Shown in pieces: positions 11,201 to 24,790 of a DNA stretch of 64,000 nt. Origin of the DNA: Protonemura montana (Eukaryota; Arthropoda; Insecta; Plecoptera; Nemouridae). Where the stretch lies: assembly GCA_947568835.1 (NCBI GenBank), contig OX387602.1, positions 1,272,570 to 1,336,569 of the forward strand, read 5' to 3'. The position numbers were made by a program, and so were the translations under genes. The notes beneath the pieces are model-generated. The model had not been told where the DNA came from. It saw only the letters and a list, made by a program, of their open reading frames with translations, and ran no database searches. Every line of letters starts with the position of its first letter. Positions within the stretch are counted from its first letter, which is position 1.

Positions 11201-12294
11201 AATAGCGATAATTACCGTAAAACTTGGCTGAAAGTGTGCCATCTTTAGAAATATCACAAAACAAAGCAATAATTTGTCATCCTTACCTTGCCACCTGATG
11301 CACAAAGCGAGCCATCTGGAGAGACGGTGACGGTGTTCAGATAACCGGTGTGCCCGATGTGGTTGATTTTCAAACGGCAATTAGTCAAGTTCCAGACTTT
11401 CACCATCCTGTCCCAGCCAGCCGAGACGATGATTGGGTTCGAGTGGTTCGGTGAGAATCGCACGCAAGACACCCAGTCACTGTGTCCATCATCCTGAATT
11501 GTATACTTGCACTCGGCAAGAGTGTTCCACAACTTGATGGTCTTGTCTCGACTACCGGACACAATTTGTCGGTTGTCCACGGAAAATGCCACGCTCAAAA
11601 CGTCCTACAAAACACCAAAGAAAAAACTTTCAATTTCTTCAAATATTTGTGCGACTGACTTGCAAACCTGTTAAGAGGACCAGGTTATCGACAGATAATA
11701 CTCACTACACGCTGTACCACCTCAGAGATCCAACTCTTCAAATTATAAAAAAAAAAAATGCAAAAAAAAAAGCTTCCAATCTCGAATATATACACATGGC
11801 TTAAAGGCCAAATGCAAAATTAAGAACGTTCCGCCAAGGAACGGTCCGCCATCAGTTTGTCGAGTCAAACCTTGGTGTGATCTTCAAACCTCCTCGTGGT
11901 CCTTCCTGCAGCGAGATCCCACAGACGGAGAGTCTTGTCCCAGGATCCTGACAGAGCGTAGTTGCCATCGGAAGACAAGACTACATCGCTGACGAAGTGC
12001 GAGTGGCCATAGAGGCGCTTCTGGGGAACACCATAGTTGGTCTCATCCCGAGTCAGTTTCCAAACGATCAGGGTCTTGTCTGGTGATGAAAATGGCCAGT
12101 TATACCACGAATCATGAAAACCGCCCTGATATACAGGTTCTAAATATTCGGGATTTCACACACATATGCAGTGCCCAAAACTTACCACGGGAGCAAGACA
12201 AAATCATGTCAGGATATTTAGGATTAGTTGCGATTTGCGTGACCCATCCATTGTGGCCACGAAGAGTGCCCCTCAATTGCAGGGTTTCAGACAT
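8264..12294 (-). CDS. RACK1: Receptor for activated C kinase 1, WD-repeat ribosomal scaffold
   Basis: RACK1 is a seven-bladed WD40 propeller on the 40S subunit head and a scaffold for PKC and other signalling proteins. Five exons: 12186-12294, 11871-12079, 11287-11604, 8642-8782 and 8264-8440. Together they give exactly 317 codons, the family's standard length. It starts [22 protein letters not shown] repeats are visible throughout: [48 protein letters not shown] and [12 protein letters not shown]. All junctions are GT-AG and in phase. Introns 3 (8783-11286) and 4 (8441-8641) contain C/D-box snoRNA copies on the same strand, as in other animals where RACK1 hosts snoRNAs. Intron 3 has been enlarged by a tandem duplication and a mobile-element insertion. 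The upstream region has a pyrimidine tract resembling a 5'TOP start and shares a promoter region with the PP2A gene. Confidence 0.97.
8516..8584 (-). ncRNA. C/D-box snoRNA copy 1 in RACK1 intron 4
   Basis: Read on the minus strand: a 5-bp terminal stem (TCTGA with TCAGA), C box ATGATGA (8571-8577) and D box CTGA (8521-8524), about 69 nt. The segment directly upstream of the D box, GCGGAAATGGGA, is identical to that in the three copies in intron 3, so the same guide is probably kept. The D' region reads CTATGA instead of CTGA. The host gene is a known snoRNA host in vertebrates. The rRNA target is not assigned. Confidence 0.75.
9084..9159 (-). ncRNA. C/D-box snoRNA copy 2 in RACK1 intron 3
   Basis: Minus strand: terminal stem GCGATTTGA with TCAATTCGC (8 of 9 pairs), C box ATGATGA (9143-9149), D' box CTGA, D box CTGA (9093-9096), 76 nt. 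The guide candidate upstream of D is GCGGAAATGGGA; upstream of D' it is TTAGCGCGACTGTCT. It carries all the sequence hallmarks of a C/D snoRNA and lies on the sense strand of the host gene. Confidence 0.82.
9779..9854 (-). ncRNA. C/D-box snoRNA copy 3 in RACK1 intron 3
   Basis: Near-identical to copy 2 with the same terminal stem, C box (9838-9844), D' and D box (9788-9791). The few substitutions fall outside the boxes, for example between D' and D (GCTACGC instead of GCTAAGC). It sits at the start of tandem unit B. Confidence 0.82.
10403..10523 (+). mobile_element. Short copy of the foldback/tRNA element, with 13-bp target duplication
   Basis: A 121-bp insertion flanked by the direct repeat AGCTGTGCCAGCT (10390-10402 and 10524-10536). 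Tandem unit A has the same locus with no insertion near 9645-9670, which acts as an empty site and fixes the borders. The element starts with a hairpin whose arms are TTATCAACACTA and TAGTGTTGATAA. It ends with the family tail ATACCCCGCGCATTG and the palindrome-like TTGCAA motif, then ATTTAAATCAGATTTCATCT. This copy lacks the tRNA-like segment found in the hairpin loop of longer copies. Confidence 0.85.
10651..10726 (-). ncRNA. C/D-box snoRNA copy 4 in RACK1 intron 3
   Basis: Same architecture as copies 2 and 3, with C box at 10710-10716 and D box at 10660-10663. It lies in the partial tandem unit C, closest to exon 3. Terminal stem and both guide candidates are intact. Confidence 0.82.
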
Positions 12295-12384
12295 TTTCGT
12301 TCTTTTCGTTCACAATGCCACGATGATCGACGATTAATAACCAATACAACGTTCACCCCGGCTCGACGAACTAGCAACGGCCAT

Positions 12385-12396
12385 GAGCGGAAAAGG
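12385..12396 (-). promoter_or_regulatory. Putative 5'TOP tract of RACK1
   Basis: On the minus strand CCTTTTCCGCTC lies about 90 bases upstream of the RACK1 start. RACK1 mRNA is a 5'TOP transcript in animals and would start at a C within such a pyrimidine run. The transcription start is inferred from this run alone. Confidence 0.4.
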
Positions 12397-12842
12397 ATAC
12401 TGCGTTTAAAGGACTGGAAGGCGGTGAATGTGTCCAGAAGGCTGTGCGTCCGATTGGACTAATCGCGGGAAAAGTTGCACTTTTAAATCCAAAACTTGTT
12501 TCTACTTTGGATGTTACTGTTTTCAGAGAAATATCCATATAAATATCTATAGGGACGTTGATTTATGATAATTTTTTGTCATTTTATTGCTCGATTCCTA
12601 GTTAGAATGTAGAATTTCATAAAATACCCCTGATACAATAAAAAAAAATATATTGTCGTCATTCATGCCGAATTCTAGTTCAAGCACTCTCATAATCGTT
12701 TGCCTGAAATTAAAATTTTCATGCACTGGAAGAACACTTTCAAACGATATTTGCTGCCCTTTCGAAAATGAGTAATATGATCCTTTAGAAAATATTTACC
12801 TGTAGATGCTGCCACTATCGCAGCATGTCGGCTTTTGGAACG

Positions 12843-12850
12843 TGACGTCA
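12843..12850. promoter_or_regulatory. CRE palindrome TGACGTCA
   Basis: A perfect CREB/ATF site about 180 bases upstream of the PP2A start codon. The human PPP2CA promoter is described as containing a CRE, so the position is plausible for control of this gene. Confidence 0.5.
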
Positions 12851-13028
12851 GTTGCAGGAATCGCCCATCGGCCATTTTAAATTGTGACCTATGTTGCGTG
12901 TGCTTGGGGATAGCGTTTCATAAGATTTCATTTCATAAAATATTAGTGTTTTTGGACGTATATATTACTGCATATACTTGATTTCAACTCACTTTTTTAG
13001 CCTAAGTACATTCAAAGAGGCTAGCGGA

Positions 13029-15616
<2,588 letters not shown>

Positions 15617-16734
15617 GCCGGCGCCACATCGACCACGCCTTCCCTCGAGGGGCACCTGCATGTCAACTTCTAAATTCGTCGTGTTGCTCGTATTTTTATG
15701 TGAAACCACGTACTACGTGCGGTTTGTAGCTAGGAGACTTTCTGGCCTGCATTGAAATCTCATGGTTTAAAAATTTGATTGGCTCCAAGATCATTCGAGG
15801 TGGGGGGATGTCATTTCGACGTGGCTCACATGTACATAAATCATTTTTGCCCACCTCCTAAAATAAATGCATGATCGATCACGAGCGCTGGAAGCGGAGA
15901 TTAATTTTTTGATTATGAGATTTGAACTGTCCCGTGTGAGGTGGATTATTTTCTACCCATTTAAGTGTTTGGGTTTTGGAGAAGAAACGGCACTGGTTGG
16001 ATCATGGATAATATTATAAGCAAACAATGTAATGACCCGAGGCCCCTCCCTTTGTGCAAGTCTGTAAACTGTTAACTAAATAAGTCAAAGTAAATATTTG
16101 TGCTTTTTTTCACACTATGGCATTAATGCATTTTGGTTAGAGAGTCGCTTGCGGTAGCAGAGCAGAATAAACATAATTCGTACTGTTCACAGTTTGCTGT
16201 TCATTTCTAGTGATTTTTTAATTTATCCTTGCCAAACCCCAGTTCTTATTTCTTTCTTGAAAGAGAAATTTGTGACTGCTGACCGAAGCGCATTTTTGTA
16301 GACCATTTGAGAAATTGCTCCGTTTGTTTTGATAAAGGTTCATGCTGGATGTTGGCAAATGTGTATTAAGTAAAATAATAAATTAAACTGTAGATCCTTT
16401 TGCAGATCATTGGTATCTTTCATTTCACGATAACTTGTCACTTTATAAATGTATAGTGAATAAAATAACGATGGATGATTATCAAAAAGTTGAGTTATAT
16501 GATATCTACTTATTATAACTTAATTAACCAATATTATAGGTACGATACAAATAAATATAAAATATCTATATAGGTCTTACAATATTTAAATGTTTAACAC
16601 GTCTTCTTTTCAACACATTGTACCATCTTGAGTAACAACACTGATTAAATCTATTCTATTTGGATGTTCTGCATCTGCTTTGGTCAGGTAACTGTTCAGT
16701 ACAATGATTCCTCTTCCATCCACTGCTAGAGAGA
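15617..16734. other. Tail-to-tail PP2A / SLC25A16 intergenic region
   Basis: The two genes converge here, so this region should hold both 3' UTRs. AATAAA hexamers on the plus strand occur at 15862 and 16166. No coding sequence or repeat is recognised. Confidence 0.4.
15862..15867 (+). terminator. Candidate PP2A poly(A) signal
   Basis: First AATAAA downstream of the stop codon, about 245 bases away. A second AATAAA is at 16166-16171. Either could be used. Confidence 0.4.
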
Positions 16735-19700
16735 TTACAGCTTCATTCCCGTGTCGAGCTCTAGTAGTTGCTTCATGAGTTCGTAAGTAGAGAACGAGAC
16801 CGCCACCATCGGAATAGCTCGGAGGTAGTTGATGCTCATTCCTCTGTACAACCCTTTGAAGACGCCGTTCTCATTGTAGATTAGCAGTATAGTCTTCGTC
16901 ATGCCCATCCTAAAATATCGAGAGAAGAGCTTGATTTTGTTACTGCTATAGTTGGAACTTCACGGAACTTGGAAATCAAATCTGGTACAGGACACAATGC
17001 AAAACAACTGCAAGCACAGGTAAAGTGCTCCAAGTAATAAATCTAAATGATACTCTTCTTAGCAGAAATAATTCTTTAGACCTCAAATCACTGCATGGTT
17101 TGTTCCTGGCACCGCCGAGCTTGTTTATAGAGCTTTCAATTACCAATGAAGTATTTTAACGACAGTTTTTTCTTCTAACATAATTGTTTGTACCAGTGTT
17201 GATGAAACATTGCAAATGTGGGGTAAAAAAACTATTGGTGGGAAGTTTGAGGGAAGATTGCAAGTTTGAGTACATCCAAAAAATGACTGACTACAAATTT
17301 TCAGCCAGGTTCTTAAAACGTAATATCATCTGTACAATTATGAGCATTCGAAAGCCACTTTCTGTGTGTTCTGTGGTGTGGAACGAGCTGACCTGCTTGG
17401 TGTATCCAATAGTAGGTTTGAATAAACTCTGCAACTTTGCTCCAACCAAACAAAACAAGAAATGTATTTGCAAAAACCACCGAAAAGCAGGTGGTCATGG
17501 TCAGATTTGTATTTCATCAACCTTATTGTTTATGGAAACTTGGCAGACTTGGCTGCTTATGAAAATCAATGATTATAACTAACTTATAGTCATAAGGCAG
17601 ATTTTGGATCCCAACATTGACTGCTTATGAAACGATAGATACTCATTAGGCGCCTACAAAGCATGGAATAGAACATGACACTTTAGAATCTAAAAACCGG
17701 TGAGAAGCATAGCACTGGGTCTTATTAAGGTCATTCCAAAGCATAACTTTGTTTTTAATTATTGAAAGAATGCATGTAAAATAAGTTTTGACTGACCACT
17801 ACAGAGTTAACACTTTGGAGCAAGACAGGCTTGGTCAGCGTGGCTGCCTCGACTGCCTGGTCACCCACTCACCTAACTCCAGGCTCACATCACAACTTCA
17901 AATTCTGATTTTAGATAAGCACATTTTTATTATTTTTCTCATAATTATGTTGAGTGCATTTCAATTTTATTCTAAAGCCGTGTAGCGGCCAGATGGGATT
18001 TGCTCGCATGTATAGAGATACACATTTTTTGATTCCTAAAAAGTAATAGTTAGTAAATATATTTGTGCAAATTCCAAAGCTGACCCATTGCCCCAAAAGC
18101 CTTTCACCAGGATTTGTAATACATGCTGAGATCACACACAGAGATGAGCAATCGCTTCACAACAATTGCTCTTTGGAATAAATTCAAGGGTAGACATACC
18201 TTCTATAGTTAGCAGTCCAATGTCACCATAGATAAGCAAACATGTAAAAGATATGATACAATTATACAAATTAAGCCGTGTTATGCAGTACAATTGTTGG
18301 AACAATATTAGCAAGTAAATAATTTAAAAGTTTCAAGTGAAACAAGCTGCCATGCCATTGACACAATGGTCCCTAGAACCAGTTGAAGAAAGACAAAGGA
18401 ATTTAAATGTTAAAAGAGCAGACCTTTTCCCTTCACAATAAAGAGATTAAACCATCACAATGCCCAGGCATAACTCTTGGTGTACATTCATTTACAAAAA
18501 GTTTCTATATCCTAGCTTCACCTGAAGGATCCCTCCAAATTGCTGAATAAAGTATAAAATATAAATAAATTGTCAATTGTCTATTATTATATCAATAGAA
18601 CCTCTATTTTAGAAGAAAGAAACTAAGAACATGGGGGTCAAAGATGCTGCATATTCTTGTTTGCCGTTAAGCACCTTTGGTGCCTTCATCGTAGGTGCCC
18701 AAGTGTCACCATGTGGTAGACCAGGTGATTGCTGAGAGACATAGCCTGGACCACAGCCTCGCACTCTAACAAAATATTATTTGGCTAATATCTGTGTGAA
18801 AAGATCAGGGAGATAATTTTGTTTGGATCCAATATGTTTGTACAGAAAAATACCTGCAGTCATAGCACACAGCCACACGGTCTAGCCCATGGTGCCGCTG
18901 TCTAAGGATACATATGGTGGGGTTATACATAGAGCATCGTAACAAACAGAACATTTGTTTACTTTTGGATACTTGTGTTTGGATTCAACAATGCAGAAAT
19001 TTGAACTAATAATTTGGAGAAATCCTTCAAGATCTATGTACAAGTCACAACTCATTGAAAGGCTGGTTTCATTGTTGGGTATGGTTTAAGAACATCAACT
19101 TAAGCACTGTTTGCAGCCGAAATTTAGTACAAGTAATCTGTGTATTGGCTACACACACGGGAAACGAAATGCAATTCATCGAGACTAGATAGATACCCAT
19201 GGCTACGAAAGCGGTTGCGAGAAAAGCAAGCTAGCAGCGTGGGTGGGGGACTCACCCAAACTTCCTTGTCTCGGGATTCATCATGGCAAGCTGCATCCTG
19301 CGGCGGGTGACGTCCAAGGGGTAGGACACACTCTGTGCTACAGCTCCTGCAAAGCCTCCGCACAACAGCTTGGCTGGTAGCTGTAGAACCAGACCTCCTG
19401 TGTACCAATCACAACAGTAGGTAAGCAGAGTGCAGACTGCTAATCAGAGCATACAGTTCACCTGCAATCTCTTACTGCACCACAGCTTTGCATGCTGAGG
19501 TGAACACAAATTAATTGTGTTATGCTAATTGATTGTTGGTACAGATTCAATTATTCATATTTGATAGGTAACTGAATTTGTAATATTTTTTAGGTGAAGG
19601 AAAAGCGCAACTTATTAGAGAACTTCGGAGAACTTCTCTTGTAAGTTGCGCTCTCTCTCTCTTTCCTTCTTCACTTCAACATCTCACCCGCATCTAGGGA

Positions 19701-22086
19701 CTCTATTTGCATTGAATTTGTAATACTTATGCATCGCTGAGAAGGTAAATGATTAGGTTCTATGCTTATTGCTTACCGATCATATTTTTAGCTAAATACC
19801 AATTGCACGCACCTGTATTCCTGGTACAAGAGTTGCACGTCCAGTCAGGAATATACTTCATGCACAGAAACTTGAGTCTTTCAAAGCAGTAGAAAGAGAA
19901 GCCTGCGTAGGGCACCATTCCGAACACGGTCGGAACAAAACCCCGATAGAGAGCACGGAATCCTCCTTCCTGAAGCACCCAGTCAAACCATCAGAACAAA
20001 TATTTCAAATTCTGACTCTGATCTTTGAAACAAGGAAACATCAAACAAAATGATTACATTAAATCGGTACGTAATTGAAATGCATGATGATATTTAGTTT
20101 GGTTGAGAAGCATATGAAAAAAACTGCAACTCAGCAATTCAAATAATTACTGGGGCTAAACTGTAAGTCATGCAACATAAATTCTGACAAAAAACTTCAA
20201 CGTACCCATCTGTTAACAATAATTCAGAGAAGTAATTGGGAATGCCACTGAATTTGTGTCACAAAGAGAAAGACTTTTATGTTCATGATACCAAATAAGA
20301 CCCAATTTTTCTTTCACTTCCAAGACAAATGAAATTATACATTTATAGGGACTGAATAATTAATCGGTGATCAACTTTAAGATCACTCGCCTAATTGATA
20401 AAAGATGATTTTGCTGTAGCTGTACTTCTAGGTTTAACAGGTTTCATGGATCCAGGCAGGGGTGATGAGATTCCTAGTGATCAGTTGGGTTTGAAATGGT
20501 GAGAAGGGGAGAGGTCTTTCAGTCCCCTGGAAAATATTGGGATCTAAGACATGTTAAGACTGTGTTTGAATAAATAAATAGTGGGGTCCTGTCAAGCATA
20601 TTTTCAATGTTTTACAAATAATTTCCAGTGCCTCTACAACGTCCGCATTCCCCATCGTTCATGAAATAATGTTGCTACTGAACTGGTATTTTCACATAAT
20701 CGGGGCTAATCTATTGAATTGGTTGATGAAAAATCTCGACAAGTACACCACGCGATGCCACTTTTCATATCTGGGAAGTTGCGCTCCACCTCACAGCAAA
20801 TAACGCAGCCCTACCACAGAGGCCGCTCACTGCATGGCAAAGTGAAGCTTCAGGCTGTCGGGAGAATTGCTTTATCTACACGTGATTCACACCAACTACT
20901 TGAACTAGCACGGAGCTCGCTTGGAAGAACAAATTGTAACACAATTGAATGCAAGCAAAAAATTAGAAATTAACAAGTATTCAAAAATCTTTAAAAAAAA
21001 TTGTATTGTGCATCAATTTCCTTCTTCCTCATCACTATCAGCCAGCACATGACACTGCCTGCACCGATAGACCAGCCACCCCTGCTAAGCAATAATAATA
21101 CATTTAGAGACCCAAGCCATTTTCCTGAATATTTACAAATCTAGCCAACCTTGCTACACAAGTATGATAGCCTGATATCTTTACCGTGACTACATTTGTT
21201 AGGGTAGTGTTAGTATTATCAAGTATCAATAATTTTGGCTAAACTTATTGAGGATGGGCTCACATGCTTGAATATCTGCGTGCCCGCATGAACGATACCG
21301 GTGTAAACGTGTTCACCGGTCACTTGGAATGCTAGCCGGGCTCGGATAGTGTCCAGCGGGTAAGTGAGCGTGACGGCAGTGACACCTGCCAGAGAGCCTG
21401 CCAGGAACTTTCCGATATGTGAATTACTCCCCAGCAGGTTAGCCATTTGCTGAAATCGAGAAAAAAAACTTAGTGAGGCACCTACACATTTGGCATTATA
21501 TGATATTTACATATTTGCTACATAGGTAAGCCTAATTAAGAATTAATTCTACTTTGACATGTAATTAACATGCCCATCATATTGCCGGCTCCTTTCTTGC
21601 TTGGAGAAAGTATACAAATAATTGTGGGTATTTTTTTTTACTTTTTGACATACCTTTTTATACATTTCAAAAGCTGTGAATTGAGTTGCAGCATAGGGAA
21701 AAATCCGCACCATCTGAGCACCATTTCCTTTATAGAGAGCCAAAAAACTCTCCTTCTGAATGATTTGCTTCAAGCCCGTAAACACTCCCAGATGTTTGTA
21801 ATGTTTATTATGAGCCTGAAGCAAAATCTTTATCCTGTCGAGTGGAGCTACTGTTGTTTTGGAGCACATTCCAGCAACCCCTGGAAAATATCAAGTACAT
21901 ATGGCTGCAATGTTTGCCAGGAACATCTGACAGTTAAAATACCTATCAGGAAAATAGGTCAATAATATTTACCAGACCAAGTATGTATCTGATCGAATTG
22001 TTTGATCAATTATTAGACTTACCGCCAGCCAATAGCGATTTTAAAAAGAACTCCAGGGGAGTCCTCTCTTCAGATCTTAGACCCAT
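16735..22086 (-). CDS. SLC25A16: Mitochondrial carrier SLC25A16 (Graves disease carrier protein homologue)
   Basis: An inner-membrane carrier of the SLC25 family; SLC25A16 is linked to coenzyme A or its precursors in mitochondria. Six exons: 22023-22086, 21654-21880, 21264-21449, 19813-19969, 19256-19397 and 16735-16909, giving 316 codons (human 332). Three tandem carrier repeats are visible, each with the P-x-[DE]-x-x-[KR] signature: APLDRIKILLQ in exon 2, YPLDTIRARLAF in exon 3 and YPLDVTRRRMQL in exon 5. Matching second-helix motifs are ALYKGNGAQMVRIFPYAA, ALYRGFVPTVFGMVPYAG and GLYRGMSINYLRAIPMVA. The start ATG (22084-22086) leads directly into FFLKSLLAGGVAGMCSKT, the first transmembrane helix. 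The N-terminus is a little shorter than in vertebrates. All splice phases agree. Intron 4 holds a strong hairpin at 19594-19676. Confidence 0.93.
19594..19676. other. Long hairpin in SLC25A16 intron 4
   Basis: The arm AGCGCAACTTA (19604-19614) pairs perfectly with TAAGTTGCGCT (19642-19652). An inner stem AGAGAA (19617-19622) pairs with TTCTCT (19634-19639) around a short loop. An outer stem GAAGGAAA (19596-19603) pairs with TTTCCTTC (19662-19669) with a CT-rich bulge on one side. The size and shape resemble a microRNA precursor; it could also be a small foldback repeat. Confidence 0.6.
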
Positions 22087-23033
22087 CACTGACAGAATTT
22101 AAACACACTGAATTCACTCAAATTTCGTGCCTGTGTACGATCTCACCGTCTGTCAAGTTCATGGTCATGTAGCCTAGACATTGAAAATAAACGCAAAACA
22201 ACGTAAAGAAACCCTGTGACCCCTCTTTCTCCTTCATTTTAAGCGGTCACGACCTAGATTCATCTACATTCCTATAGGTAAAATACCAACACCACACTTT
22301 CTACGATCATTTCTAAGCAATTTTACATGATCATAGCATGACGTCAGATCTTTTCGACGAGGCTATAAATCACAGAATGGAGGAATCACCGAGATACAAG
22401 TTTTAGGGATTGTAACAAACGATTTGTTTGTTGCGACTGCGAATAATCAAATCAAGGTTAATTATAACCCACGGATAACACCTGCCATCACTGTCAGTGT
22501 CAGCCTGAGCAAAAACAGGTGGCCCAATAATACCAAATATACGAGATTGCATAAAAAGTAAAATAGTGAAGATCAGTGTAGATCCTTCAAATTTGCTGAG
22601 CCAAGTGGAAATCTCTTGTAATGTAGTACCATTTTTTTGTATCAAGCTGTCAAAACATGAATAGAAAGTAACTTGAAGTAACTTATAATATTTGTAAGTC
22701 AGCGCAGCACATTTCCTAAGTCGGCGCATTTCCTTGTATTTGCTGCGAGTTCATACATTTTTTTTTAATTTTTTCTTATGAGTATTTAAACCAAGACTAT
22801 GCAAATAATCCTTGGGAGTAAAGATAAAAGTCAGAAAATGGGATAAAAATAACTTCTAAATTAGAGAAATTTCAAATTTTTCGAGGTTTCAAGATTGGTA
22901 GCATATGCTGTACTCAGCGCGCTCTAGGACCAAGGCATTGAATTCAAGCCAAGTCTATTCACACGGCTGCCGTGCCTCAAAGTCGATGAAAGCCCATTCC
23001 CACGGTATACCTGTGTAAGTTGACGAATTCGTA
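22087..23033. other. Upstream flank of SLC25A16
   Basis: Should contain the SLC25A16 promoter and 5' UTR near 22087-22300. I recognise nothing else; open frames such as the minus-strand one at 22403-22729 have no family resemblance. Confidence 0.35.
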
Positions 23034-23535
23034 TATTTATTTGTGGTGTTTAACGACGCACTGTTTTGACATCTGGCCATGCGGCACTGGTCTAATGGCG
23101 TTGGTGAACGAGTGGATGATGATGAGGATGATGATGAACCTAACCTAGCTTAGAAGGGAGGAGGGGAAACCCGGTGCCTGCACAAAGCCTACTCTTGTCG
23201 AAGAGCACTAGGGGACCACCGGCTTAACGTCCCTTCCTAAGGACGGTACAACTCGAACAGCAGGATTCCTTCCACAAATTGATGCTGTCGAGAGGTTGAT
23301 AAGCAAGGCGAGTGAAGTTGCTGAACTAACTTTCATCCCTCCAACCTCTCTCCCGAACAGAACTGGTCATGTGTATGATGGTCACCCATCCAATACCTGA
23401 CCCAGCGCAGTGTTGCTTAACTTTCATCCCTCCAAACTCTCTCCCGAACAGAACTGGTCATGACGTGTATGATGGTCACCCATCCAATACCTGACCCAGC
23501 GCAGTGTTGCTCAACTTCGGTGACCTAACGCCGAA
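23034..23535 (-). repeat. 5S rRNA-derived composite repeat, copy B
   Basis: Read on the minus strand: two 5S-like heads (about 23390-23530) with the 5S control-region words GTTAAGCAACACTGCGCTGG and GTATTGGATGGGTGACC. Then the body follows (GGAATCCTGCTGTTCGAG, GTACCGTCCTTAGGAAGGG, ACGTTAAGCCGGTGGTCC) and a tail GTGCGTCGTTAAACACCAC. The head matches arthropod-like 5S rRNA in the segment around its internal promoter, so this is a SINE3-type (5S-derived) element in which the head has started to duplicate. Confidence 0.75.
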
Positions 23536-23616
23536 TTCGTATTTGCACAACTAAAATTACGATAGACGATACCGACGACGATACCAAAGAGACGCTACAA
23601 ACTACAAACCCTACAC

Positions 23617-23847
23617 AATTTTTGGCCCAGCCCTTGACAAAAAAAAAGGGTTAACTTTTACAAGAAATACACACATTTTTTCAGAATGTTTCCAAAAATT
23701 AAGACTATCACGGATCGATACCTTGTCACATACTCTATCTTCTAAGAAAATTTCAAGGAGTTATCTTACTTCATTTTCGAGCAAATACATGAAAACCACA
23801 TTTTTGTAAATGTCAGCCTTTTTATGTCCAGGGCTGGGCCAAAAATT
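23617..23847. repeat. Short inverted-repeat element
   Basis: Perfect 18-bp inverted ends: AATTTTTGGCCCAGCCCT at 23617-23634 and its complement at 23830-23847, enclosing about 195 bp. A 29-bp direct repeat that includes AAGACTATCACGGATCGATA is found inside (23692-23720) and across the right end (23839-23867). It could be a small non-autonomous DNA element, with the direct repeat due to a nested duplication. Confidence 0.45.
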
Positions 23848-24599
23848 AAGACTATCACGGATCGATAGCTTATAATTTTCTTTGTCTTCTGTGGAAAGTG
23901 CAATAATGTTCCTATTTGCATTCATGCGGTATTAACGGTGGAATATTTCTGTGTTGATCCTTTTGTATTCACTTTTTTTACTATGGTTTGCTCACTTAGT
24001 TTGCGAAGCAATTCCAAGCAATTCCGAGCTATTGGAGGCGAAGGCTGAGTCTAACTACCCACGAACCTAGGTACACAGAACTCTTAAAATCTCGTTCTGA
24101 TTGTTATAAGTACACAGAACTCTTGTTCAACTTGCCAATTTCCCACCAAGTCTAGTCTAATTTTCTTTCCAACTAATTGCTGATTTCCAACTGTGCAAGT
24201 GCGATACTCCAGGAATCCATTCCACTAGTGAGTTAGTTTTATAATATTGAACACTTGTAAAATCTTACTTCTAAATTCAGTGATTGACCGTAACTACTTT
24301 TATACTTATTTTCATTTATTTACTAAAGTGTTGTTTACTACACTTATCACCTGTTCCAATTTTTCATCAACTCTGTTTCTAAAAAAAATCCATTTATAAA
24401 TTCAACGTAACGTTTGTAGTTCAATTTAATAATCGGGATACCGCCCGTCGATCCCTCGTATTGCTTTCCTCCGAACTTTCGGTTTTCATTGAAATATCGG
24501 GGGAAACCCATGATAACCCCATACAATTTCCCTTCTTATTTATTTCCATAGGTAATATAAAAACAAATTAAATCCAAAACTCATACAGAATTTGCATTT

Positions 24600-24790
24600 T
24601 TTTTTTTTTTTGTCTCAAAAATTGATGCTCAAACGAGGACTTGAACCCCGATCTCCACCTGTCCCGGGTGTTACTCTACCCCATTGAGCTACTTGGACAC
24701 TGGCTTTTTGATTTAAATAAAATAAATAAGAAAATACCCCGCGCATTGCAAGCGTTTGCAATTTAAATAAGATTTCATCTGAATTCGTAC
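24600..24790. mobile_element. Foldback/tRNA element, copy with inverted tRNA segment
   Basis: A tRNA-like sequence on the minus strand (about 24630-24700) has the A-box region TAGCTCAATGGGGTAGAG and the B box GGTTCAAGTCC. The family tail ATACCCCGCGCATTGCAAGC to ATTTCATCT runs on the plus strand (24735-24781). So the tRNA part is reversed relative to the tail, unlike the copy at 46300. The anticodon loop lacks U33 and pairing is imperfect, so this is a tRNA-derived element and not a functional tRNA. Confidence 0.7.

Larger units (their letters stand above)
12295..13028. promoter_or_regulatory. Divergent RACK1 / PP2A promoter region
   Basis: About 730 bp separate the two start codons on opposite strands. 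A perfect palindromic CRE (TGACGTCA) is at 12843-12850. A pyrimidine tract that could be the RACK1 5'TOP start is at 12385-12396. A minus-strand open frame (12690-12875) begins ATGGCCGATGG and has a possible splice donor after about 26 codons, but no known family is evident. Confidence 0.6.

Noticed and set aside
17184-17582. 132-codon plus-strand open frame in SLC25A16 intron 5
   Set aside because: No recognisable domain, ordinary AT-rich intron composition, antisense to the host gene.
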